Part shown: positions 49,046-59,000 of the stretch, piece by piece
Layout: each line of letters starts with the position of its first letter
How positions within the stretch are numbered: the first letter of the stretch is position 1
Source of the DNA: Ooceraea biroi
Taxonomy: Eukaryota > Arthropoda > Insecta > Hymenoptera > Formicidae
Length of the DNA: 64,000 nt
Direction of reading: 5' to 3'
Assembly: GCF_003672135.1 (NCBI RefSeq)
Contig: NC_039509.1
Span: 1,674,001 to 1,738,000 of the forward strand
The notes under the pieces: model-generated
What the model saw: only the letters and a program-made list of their open reading frames with translations
Databases searched by the model: none
What the model was told of the DNA's origin: nothing
Made by a program: the position numbers and the translations under genes

Positions 49046-49736
49046 ACTTCAGTATCGCTTGAATACGTAATATCTAATCTAATATAATATATTGTATATA
49101 ATATAAAAATCTATTGTAACAATTAAATTAAACAAAACAATTAAAAATTAGAAAATAATTTCAAATAGCTGCCAAATAATACAATAGCACCTTAAACAAT
49201 TACATACATAATATAATCATTGTAAATCATTGTTATTATTGGAATAGCAAATTTTGCAGGAAATTGTAAATTTAAGCCAAAAACGCATATCATTAAATAT
49301 AATGAAATTCTTGCAAGCTTCTATAACCTAACTTATAAACCACTTTTTTACAAAGATCTGCGTCAAACCCTTAACATAAAATTGAGCACGCACAAAGCGA
49401 TACGTATCCCTCACTCGCAGCCACATTTTAACACGCTTAAAGCTCATCAAAATCAAAAGAAAACACTTCTCTTAATTCCCTCATTAATTCCATCCGTCCA
49501 TCTACAAGTACTGCTCAATATCTTCCACCCGCACTGCTACCTTGAAACATTCTACAAGTCATTTCAACTCATTCCCTCGCCACTAGCATTAGATATCAAA
49601 TCTCCAGAATACATCGTACTCAAAGTGCCACTAAAAACTTACTCCAATCAAAAAATCAAACATGCACCTAATATACACTCCTGCTCCTGCAATGCAATCG
49701 CCGCAAGGCATCTGTACGCAGAGCCGCTGCCAGTAG

Positions 49737-50486
49737 ACATCCGCCAAGCAACAGACACCTCAGAGGCTAGATAAACATCCACGAGACGCTGCTTCACCCG
49801 GCAAAGAATCTCAGCTACCGCCGCACCTAACGGAAGCCCCGTCTACATCAAGAAGCAGCTCCGCAACCGCACCGGAGCAACCGAAGACCAAGAAGACACC
49901 TGAAGATCAACGACACCGAGAACCCTCGCATACCTGCATGAAGAATTTCACGAGCGCAGGTATCGCTCGTACGACCAGCGAGCACCAGGACTCGCTGAAG
50001 CCGCCTGTCCCGGAGTACGCCTCGCAGTCGGTCTCTGCGGATGCAGCCGAGACCCAGGAGCTTCCATCCTGCGTACGGTCTACCGACGAAGCCGGAGCTG
50101 CCGGGGACGGTCATGAGCTCGCACGGCATCATCATCATCATCGGGCTGACGACACCCGCGTGCGGGTGTTCAATCGAGACCCGGCGACGGTCTTGCAGCG
50201 CGAAGGTGCGGCGGGAATAGTGCGCGTGATTCGATCGGGGGTATTTTTCGCTGGCGGATTGGCGGGAGAGTCCTACCTGAACTTCCTGGGCACGCGGTTG
50301 AACGCTCTTGGAGCAAGTTTCGTTGGACGTCGTGGCCGCACGTGGCCTTCGCCCGACGCTGCCCGCCGCTTCGCACGAGGGCGAGGCGATTCCTGCGCGA
50401 GGGATCTTCATGGTGAGCGGATGGCTCGAGGAGGTGCTGCTGCTTGTTCGTCACGCGGCGTGAACGATTTGACGAATGGACGATGA
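49737..50486 (+). other. Open frame in GC-rich island, unrecognised
   Basis: The frame is open for about 250 codons, with the first ATG at 49,938. The predicted peptide is low-complexity, rich in Ser/Thr/Pro/Ala then Arg/Gly, and includes a run of six histidines from CAT/CAC codons near 50,126-50,143. The opposite strand is also open over much of the same DNA, as expected where GC content suppresses stop codons. I recognise no domain. It may be non-coding island sequence, or the 5' part of a retroelement. Confidence 0.2.
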
Positions 50487-50830
50487 CGCGAGGTCTCGCG
50501 TTACTTGTAAAGTCTTGGCCGACGACTCTCGATTGCCGTGTGCGTATAAATACGATGGAATAATTGTTATCTGATTTACGTGGCGGAATAATGCGCGGCG
50601 ATTTGATCGGGTGTATTTTCCCGCTGGGAGTTGGCGGGAGAAGCTCGTGTGAGTTTCCTAAGCACGTGGTTGAATCCGCTGTTGGAGGAAGTTTCGTCGG
50701 ACGTCGTGCGCGGCGTGTGGTTTTGTACAGGCTGTTTGCCGTGTTTTAGACGAAAGCGAGACGAATTTTGAACGACGGGTTTTTTTCTGATGGGTGGATA
50801 GTGTGTGGAGGTGCTGTTAGCCGGCTTGAT
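50211..50830 (+). repeat. Tandem duplication of about 372 bp in GC-rich island
   Basis: Two diverged head-to-tail copies start near 50,211 and 50,583. Shared blocks include GGAATARTGCGCG, TTGGCGGGAGA (an E2F-like core), AGCACGTGGTTGAA against GGCACGCGGTTGAA, GGAAGTTTCGTCGGACGTCG against GCAAGTTTCGTTGGACGTCG, and a late GGAGGTGCTG with TTACTTGTRAAGTC. The second copy has lost many CpG and GC bases, as expected of older methylated or unconstrained DNA. Confidence 0.8.
50545..50552 (+). promoter_or_regulatory. TATA box candidate
   Basis: A consensus TATAAATA lies at the junction between the two GC-rich copies and points rightward. If used, transcription would start near 50,575 and run into array elements 11-14. 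No transcript is evident from sequence alone. Confidence 0.3.
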
Positions 50831-51014
50831 TGTTTGCTCGAAAAGTCTGTTGGAGTTTTACTTGTGAAGTCGTTCAAGAATGGAGCACAATATAACAATG
50901 TATGTTAATGTATATCAGAGGTTAGATAAAATGATACACAACAATTGAATAGTTACATGTTAGTACTCAATTAATTATTTTAAGTACATTATACATGTAT
51001 GTATATATATGATA

Positions 51015-51205
51015 ATAGAGAGATTTTATTTTAGATTTTTATTAGTAACAAAAGAAAATCGTTCAACCTACAAAAATTGGTTGGATATAAAACTGTTTGA
51101 TACTTGAAAAGTTGAAATTTCACCGAAGAAATAGCAAGATATACTAAAATTACTTACGAGAGAGTGCTATAGTATATTTCCATCTAGCGTCAGAAATTGT
51201 AATTA
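51015..51205 (+). repeat. CCATCTAGYG array element 11 (long form)
   Basis: Leader TTTTATTTTAGATTTTTATT, head TTGGATATAAAACTGTTTGA, then ATTACTTACGAGAGAG and CCATCTAGCG at 51,180-51,189, with TCAGAAATTG after it. Confidence 0.8.
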
Positions 51206-51499
51206 TAAATTTTAGTAGGATTTTATATCTTATATATGTTATAGATGTTTTTAATATTTCAATTAGTGTTTTTGTTGTAAATATTTATGTATTAATTTAT
51301 ATTTATAAATAGATGTTTTAAATTAAAATGAGGATATTATGCAACCTTATAAAATTTGATATATCAAAATTTGTTGTATCGCGATGGATAAAAATAAGTA
51401 TGCAATATTTAATGTAATATATTTTTACCGCTTCTAATACTTATACGAAAATTAAAATTATACGTGTTTTATGATGTCAACTTTTGAACAAAAAATAAA

Positions 51500-51590
51500 T
51501 GTATACGAGAAAATAGTGGAGTACATCTCCATTTGACATGAAGAAGAATTTTCATTTTGTCTATTTCCTCTACTGAGGAAATTACGATTA
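51500..51590 (+). repeat. CCATCTAGYG array element 12 (decayed)
   Basis: The flanks match A-type copies (ATACGAGAAAATAGTGGAGT before, GAAGAATTTTCATTTTGTCT after), but the motif has a small deletion, reading CCATTTGACATG at 51,529-51,540. GAGAAAATAG still nearly pairs with CTATTTCCTC downstream. Confidence 0.65.
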
Positions 51591-51894
51591 AAATTATGAA
51601 TTATTTCTATTAACTTTTAATATTATTGGTATTTAATAGTTTCGTGTATGAAATACATACATAGTTTATTTAACACATTACATTACAAATAAAAAGTGTA
51701 AATTTTTAAGCTTCGTGCTAAGCTTTTTAATATTCGTGTATTGAATCATATAACAAAGCATTAGCAAAGGTTTGTGTATATCTATAAAGATTATATATAT
51801 ACGTATAAAAACATTAAACAAATTAAGATATTAAATAAAAAATATAATATTTAATATAATTAAAATTTAGAAAAACAGGATATTAGAAAACGTA

Positions 51895-52100
51895 ACTTTT
51901 TCCACTTTCCTAAAGAAAATATTTTACTTTTGGCATTAACTTTATGGCAATTAATTACAACTGCAAAAAACAGTAATATGGATATAAAATGTTTGATATA
52001 AATACTTAAAATGACACTCATATATAAAGAAACTGTATACAATTTTAACTACAAGAGCCTACTTTTAAGTTTAGCCATCTAGTGGTGAGAACAGAAATTT
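51895..52100 (+). repeat. CCATCTAGYG array element 13 (mixed form)
   Basis: Combines the long-form head (TGGATATAAAATGTTTGATA) with the B-type TTTTAACTACAAGAG. The motif is CCATCTAGTG at 52,075-52,084. It links the A and B types into one family. The motif lies 546 bp after the decayed motif of element 12. Confidence 0.8.
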
Positions 52101-52554
52101 TTCACATATTCATATATTGTGAAACGAATATCTAATTAATTAATTTCAAACGTTTTTCTTATAAAAGTTATTATTTTTCTCAATTTTCTGACGAAGGGAG
52201 GCAGTATTATAATTTTTCACTACACATAATCTCAGGAATTTGTTATTAACATACACTATACATATATGTTTTATCCATAAAACCAACAACAAGTGTGTGT
52301 GCTTGACATCGCTTTTGCAACAGTTTTTGAAAGGTTTTTAACGAATATACGGATAACTATACGTAAACATCAAGAATGTGCAATTTAAAGAATATAATTT
52401 TCAAGAATTCAATTTTCTGGCATCACTGATTAAACCTATATTTTAATCAAATTTGTGTTTTACAAGAATTACCCCTCCCTCCCGGGGTCCTGCGTTTTAA
52501 AACGCTCAAAAAATTAAACGCTGAAACTTAAAAAAAAAGTGACACCTAAAACTT

Positions 52555-52662
52555 AAGGAAAATTTTACCAAAGATATAGCAGCAACATGCTACAATTACT
52601 TACGAGAGAATACTTCTAGTATACTCCATCTAGCGTCAGAAAGTGGCTTTTACTAGGATTCT
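52555..52662 (+). repeat. CCATCTAGYG array element 14 (rightmost)
   Basis: ATTACTTACGAGAGAATACT, then the motif CCATCTAGCG at 52,626-52,635 and TCAGAAAGTGG. AGAAT and CTAGTA (52,607-52,611; 52,616-52,621) pair with TACTAG and ATTCT (52,651-52,656; 52,658-52,662) around the motif. The motif lies 551 bp after element 13. Confidence 0.8.
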
Positions 52663-53923
52663 ATGTCTATATAGCTTTCATGTTCCAATTAGGATTTTGT
52701 TGCAACCATTTACGTATTGGCAAACATCAAAATAAAAATGCAGTATTTCTTACATATCATATATACATATAAGACTTTTAGAGGTTTATTTCACAAATTG
52801 GTAACATATATTTTCTTAATTTATTTTGACTTAGTTTTATTGAATAATAATAAAAAGTATATATTATAAAAATAACGTATATTAACGTATAATAAAAATA
52901 AATTTTATTTATATTTATATATTTGGCAATACTATCAAATATTTTTATTTTACATAGATTGGAATGTATATTATAATTATATATGTAATGAGATACGCGC
53001 ATACATTACATGTATATTATATGTATATATTTATATGTACACATTAAATTTTTTTAAAAAACTTCTAAATTTGTTTTATAAGTTTTAAATTGTTTTAATT
53101 TGTTTTAAATACTATATTTCCTTTTTATTTCCTCTATACTTATTTATTTTCTATTATTTATATACTACAATTCTCTATTTAACATAATCATATATAAATT
53201 CTATGATATTCTATTAATAATCGAATAATATAAATAATATAAAATACATTAAATATAAATTTGTGTTGAATATTTATTATTCATACATTTCCATATTTTT
53301 TGTTGAAACTAATCTCATATTATAGTGTTTTTATAAAAACATTATACACATACTTGTTAGAAAGTTGCTTCTAAAAATATAAAAATGTTTAGGTAATATA
53401 TGTTATATGTATTTCAATAAATGCACTTATTTCAAATTTATAATATATTTTTCTTATCATTTCATTCATATGTTTTAGATTAATATTTACTGTCATGTAT
53501 CATACAGAAATAATAGGAATATATGTGAAACTGACTTTGTAGTACATTCGGCAAATAAGAAATATTAGAAAAAACTGCCTACATTTTTTAAATATTTCAG
53601 TACATAAATATCAAATAATTGTGCAAATATATCAAGCATAAAAATAAAAAAAACTGCACGTAAACATATGAAGACATAAATATATTAATATATTAATAAA
53701 ATTTTTATTTATATAAATTTTACTTATATGTTGATAAACGACATTATCAACACGAAAATAAATAAAATTTCTGCATTTTCTTGAATTTCATGATATCATG
53801 ATATTAATTTCATATTAATTTCAATATGACCTATTTTATACAATTGGCACTAATGCCTCATAAACACAACACAAAACTGTAATGAATTCGAGGCGAATTA
53901 TCTAAATTGTTGTAGATTTTTAC
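52663..53923. other. Very AT-rich intergenic DNA
   Basis: No gene or array motif is seen. The right part should include the 3' UTR of CRELD (minus strand). TTTATT, an AATAAA signal on the minus strand, occurs at 53,704-53,709, but such hexamers are expected by chance in this composition. Confidence 0.5.
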
Positions 53924-55438
53924 TTAAACTGCTTTTAAAATGTCCATATTTGCTGTAGTATCCTGGACGTTGCTATTCGCGATCATATACTCCGAAATGG
54001 ATATATATAACGCGACTAATAAGCCAATAACACTTGCTGCGTAAATATTGCGCTGTAAAATGATACAGGTCGCCACGCAGAGTCCCACGTACGTCATATA
54101 TCGTGCCAAATTTTCCTGTTTCTTGCGACCAAAAAGATCTGTATCTGCAAGAAACATAAATTATGTGTATAAATTAAATTAAATTATATAATATCCAATA
54201 TTTATTAATATTATTAATATTATTTTATTTATGTCACTAACTTATGCATAAGTTATCCTTTTCAGTATATCCCTCAATACATTTAGTACACATGTCCGGC
54301 CCATCACCATTACAACCATCGCAAGCCTTATCACAAGCTGAAAAAATCACCAATTTTTTATTTCAGTACACTTAAAATTTATTATTACAAAAATTACCTA
54401 AATTATTAAAAATATATAATATATATGTACCTAAACAAGTGTAGCTTCCCTCTTTATTAACACAAAACTGATTGCTAGCACAGACATTGTCGCTCTTCAA
54501 ACACTCATCGATGTCGAAGCAACCTTGGCCTTCAACCATGTACCATCCAGTCGCACACTTCTCGCAATTGCTTGGCCCGGCGTCTTTGCAAGGTCCCTCA
54601 CAGGCCATGTGGCATGCAGAACACAGCAGGGTATTCTCGTTCTTGTAAGACTCATAGTATCCCGGAGCACACTGCGAGCAGATATCGCCGACGTATCCTT
54701 TGTCGCAGAGGCAACTGCCGTTGCCCTTTCTCGTGCCAGCTCCTTTGCATTTGCCGTTGTTGCTGCAGACATTATCCGGATACCCTGGACATGGCATGCA
54801 ATCTGAGCCATAATGCTCCTTCGGACAGCAGTGTTTCGTTCTTTCTATGCAGATATAATCGTATATATCTGGATAAATGTCTTGATATTTAAACCACCAT
54901 TCTTCTATTGGCGCCTCCAATTCTTCAGCTAAGGAATGACATTGCGTTTCACCGTGCTCAACTTCTTTGCACAAGTTCTCCTGTATCTCGATCAAGCGTA
55001 TCTCGCTTTTGGAGTATGAACCCAGTTTATCTTCTTCCCAAGCGCTATCGCCACCTTCGAACTTTCCACGACTCGTTTTTTCTAAACCCTGTAAAAGAAT
55101 TATGACCTATGAAATTTTTGTAACACATGTGATTTAAAATTATATAATGTAAAACGTAATTATTTATAATAATAAAAAATACTTATTTTTATTTTAGGAA
55201 CTTTAATGTAGAAAGACTTTAACATATAAATATTATTAAATACTTCTAAAATTATAATATAAAAAATATTTACCTTTTTGAAACTGTTGGTAAGTACCCT
55301 ACATGCTGCGCAAGGTGGAAACGTTTGAGATTTCACTTCTTCCTTGTCTTCTTTCCCTTTCTTACACTGAATGCTGTTCATGCAAATTGATAATATTATT
55401 GAAAAGGTAAAAATAACAATACTAGTCGGCACTCGCAT
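53924..55438 (-). CDS. Creld: Cysteine-rich with EGF-like domains protein (CRELD), 4 exons
   Basis: CRELD proteins are ER-resident, cysteine-rich proteins with disulfide-isomerase-like activity, linked to folding and trafficking of secretory cargo. Minus-strand exons are 55438-55274, 55088-54431, 54337-54242 and 54144-53924. Introns are GT-AG and the product is 379 residues. The chosen ATG gives a signal peptide (MRVPTSIVIFTFSIILSIC); an upstream in-frame ATG would bury it. Residues 43-46 are the family CXXC (CAAC). The DUF3456-like region holds SKSEIRLIEIQENLCKEVE and EEWWFKYQDIYPDIYDYIC. Then come EGF/furin-type cysteine repeats (CSNNGKCKGAGTRKGNGSCL, CEKCATGWYMVEGQGC) and a calcium-binding EGF start DIDECLKSDNVC. 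The last exon carries two hydrophobic segments, as in CRELD1, so the protein is probably membrane-anchored. It is divergent from COPA. Confidence 0.94.
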
Positions 55439-56001
55439 TATATCGCGCCGGCTATTCGTATCGACGAGACAACTGGATAAATAAATGACTGTTAAAAGTG
55501 TAGATAACAGAATGACTTCGTTACTCTCAAAGTGCGAGGAACACAAATGTCTCTCAAAAGTCCCTCAAACGATTATTCTATCTTATATCATGATTGCCTC
55601 ACAAATAATCTCATTTGAAATGTCTTTAGCCACATTGGCGACCAAGGTTAGACGTACCAGACGACAAATGTTTGTTCAATCATTGCGCATGTGTGAGCTG
55701 TCAGCCAGTCAGAATGTACCGCGTGCAAGTCATGCAACGTGTCTCGTATTGCTTGGTCAATGGTCAAGTCACGGAATGAACAACCAATCAAATGTACACG
55801 AATATTGCATTAGTAATTTTTATAAAATAGAATTTTATAACTAGAAATTCACTATAGGAAATGTCAGATGAGTGAAGTGTGAACCGTCTATGTTTCGTAT
55901 CGTTCGTGATATAGTGACGTGTCTCCCATCGTGTCAAGTTTGAAGATTTTCGAGAGGGTGATGTTTAATTAATCGTTTCATGTTAATTACTTGAGAAAAA
56001 G
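55439..56001. promoter_or_regulatory. Shared divergent promoter region of CRELD and COPA
   Basis: Only 563 bases separate the two start codons, so both 5' UTRs and both promoters must fit here. A CCAAT box lies at 55,784-55,788. I looked for the ER-stress element CCAAT-N9-CCACG and found only a poor match, CCAAT followed by ACACG after seven bases. Confidence 0.6.
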
Positions 56002-59000
56002 ATGTTGACGAAGTTCGAGACGAAATCTGCTCGAGTGAAGGGATTGTCCTTTCATCCGAAACGTCCCTGGGTGCTCGCAAGGTGAGTGACAGACATCATT
56101 TTAACCTAGCTTCTTGACAATTTGATAAGATTTTAAACATTTGTGCTTATAAAGTGCTCAACTATTTGCAAAATCAAAATTCCTTGAATTATTTATTATA
56201 TTAGAAAATTATTTGATAAGGAACTTTATATGATTACACGTTGAGAGGTATAAAATAACCTACGATTTAACGCAGTGTTTTCAGCAATTTAAATGTAGAC
56301 GATGTTAAAAAGAGAACGATACATATAATAAATGATACCAAATTTATTTTTGTATAATTCCAATAGTATTTACAATTGCAGTAAGGCACATTTTACATAT
56401 CAAAATTCTATCATTATTAACATAATTGTCAATACGTAGAATGCAATGAATTTATACATTCAAGTTACAAATCTTTGCATATATCACATTTTTCAGATGA
56501 TTTCTACATTGAAGAGCTTGCTTCTGTACTTGCAGGTTCAGTACTTGCTTTGTTTTCTGTAATTTGTTCAACAGAGGTCTCAGATACTTCTGTTGAGCTT
56601 ATAGACTCAGTCACAATTTTTTCCTTAGCTCTTTCAGATGTAGTGGTGGATTCAAGTTTGTTTGTGGAAGGAGATTCATTTGACAATATTTCTTCAGCTA
56701 TACCTGTCGTTGTTTCCAAGTTGGATCTTGATTCTACTATGTTGGACTCTGACGCACTAGATTCAGTAGCATTAGCTTGCGAATCTTTAGCAACCAATGA
56801 ATCCGTAAATGTTTTTATATCTTCAGAAGTTGTCGGTGCAAGCCCGAAGCTACTATCAGAAATTGTGATTGCTGGTTGATAAAATAGTGGCACTGCAGGA
56901 TTGTAGAAATCAAAATTGTGAAGAGGCAGCTCTAGACGAGCATAAGGATTGTGAGAATAATATTGGTCCTCTATTCTGTTTGATGATATGGGATATTGTG
57001 CATGTACTGTTGGAAGCAGGTTCAATAAATTTGGTCTAAATGCTGAATAAGGTACACGTACAAAGGAAACATGCTGAGGAGCTACTTGATAATCAACAAA
57101 ATTATCATTTACTTCAGAAGTTTTGGACAGCTCTTTTTCTTCACTGAGAATTTCAACACTTGATTCAAGATTTTCATGTTTAGTCATGTTTGTTTCAACT
57201 TTTTTGAGTGTAATTTCTGAAGACGTTGATGTCTCTGGGATTTTATTCAACGTATCTCTTTGTAAATATCTGTCAGGCATAGTCTTGCCACTGGCTTTAT
57301 AAATCAGATTCATTTCATTTTTCAATCTGCTCACGGAGTCGACGCCGGTTGTAAAAACAACATTACTTCCATCGCCATTAAGATCTTGAGTTGCATAGGA
57401 GTATCCACTAAAAGTAGGATTAGACTCAGATGCTGTATATATCAATCTTGAGGTTGTAGAAAAAGCCAGGGTGCTTTCATATGGAACAGAGTACGTTCTC
57501 ACTGATGCATCTAGCAAAAACTGAAAAAATAAGAAATATATATATAATTAACTTGAGCACATAAATCATTAATCTTTTGCCAATGCAGTGACTAATTTAT
57601 TTGCATTTTATGATAAATTACATGCCAAAGTCGAGTTTATTAAAATAATTGGTCATTAAAATAATTATTGATAATTTTGAGACATTTAATTTACTTTTTT
57701 TATTGAAACGCAAATATATACTTACGATAATAATAGCAAAAAGCTGAAGGAGCACCATTCTCGAGTGTGGAGAAAGGGATGTGAACTTAATGAAATTAAG
57801 GAGCGGACTGCCAGGATGCTGTAATGATGTGTGATCTATATACACAGCGTTCAACATGTATTTAGCACTCCCACCACTTCTCGCGCGTACACCTCTGCTT
57901 CAGATGACCTGATTCCGTAGAATAATGTCCCGAGGGGGTATCTCTGTTCTGTTGATTGTCATCGTGTGCGTTGAAATTATGCGGCGCATATAAGATCGAA
58001 TTTCGGATAGTCTTATCATACATCTTGATGGATCTGCATCGTGAGCAAAAACGTCGTCTAGTTTCCAAGAATAATTTAACTGCTTTCCTCATAAATATTA
58101 ATGCAATCTTGAAAAGAGTGAGCAGTATGTATGTTGTAAAGTTACATATAAATATATGTAACTATATATATTATTTTAGACTTATATCTCTTCTCTAAAC
58201 ATTTATTTTAAACTGAATAATTAAAAGCTAAATATATAATACTTAATTGTATGTTGTATTTTATTGAAATTATATTATTAAAATTAAAAAAATAAAAAAT
58301 TGATATTTCACTTTAATTATTATACTTTTAACACTTGATACGATACATAGATTTACTATTAGCATGAAATATATTCTAATCGGAATTTAATATGCATTCT
58401 AAAAAAAGATTTAAAATCAATTTAATGAAGAACTTAGCAAGTCTGATTTTTTTGTTCGGTATGCATGGGTAAGTTTGTCAAGCAGTTACTTAATATTCAT
58501 GCATATATTAAAGGATTGCCAATAGGAGGCCGAATTGAAGGAACCAAAACCGATTGTGTGTTATTTTAGTATTCAAATCGAGTAATGGGTGTACCACGCC
58601 CTGTCTTCTCAGATAATGAAAACAAGCAAACAAGAGGTGTCCATATGGTTTGCGAAGATTCATCAATTTTTATCAAAAATACGCATAGTTAAACAGATAA
58701 TCTATTACGAAATTTATTTAAAGATATTGAATATTTTCCTAAAGATAATAAAATTAATCTTTAGGTGCAGGATTATTTTTATCTGTAAATTCGCATTGTT
58801 TCGATTTCCTTGTAGTGAGACACCCTATATGAAGGCGTAGGCTCGAAATCCAGTTTCCGACCTTTCCAATCCAGTGTGACCTCTATACTTATGCCTCACT
58901 TTATAATCCAGTGCAATCCATACAAAAAATAATCGTATAAACCACCGGCTTTCGCAATTTGGGGCACTCGTAAAGTTCCTTATTCAGTTTATGACAGTTG

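Noticed and set aside
49848..50411. 187-codon minus-strand frame in the GC-rich island
   Set aside because: It is antisense to an equally open plus-strand frame. Both are best explained by GC-rich composition and share no known protein features.
39801..52662. CRISPR-like or satellite array interpretation
   Set aside because: This is eukaryotic DNA, the units are diverged and irregularly spaced, and the spacers are themselves related. It is neither a CRISPR array nor a homogeneous satellite.
54497..54892. Open frames on both strands over CRELD exon 2
   Set aside because: These are shadows of the real CRELD coding frame, whose cysteine pattern and splice phases fit the family.
55741..55810. 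ER-stress response element in the CRELD/COPA promoter
   Set aside because: CCAAT is present, but the partner reads ACACG after seven bases rather than CCACG after nine, so the match is too weak to call.
57862..58092. 76-codon minus-strand frame upstream of the nested gene
   Set aside because: It lies upstream of the nested gene's TATA box, has no recognisable content and sits in intron sequence.
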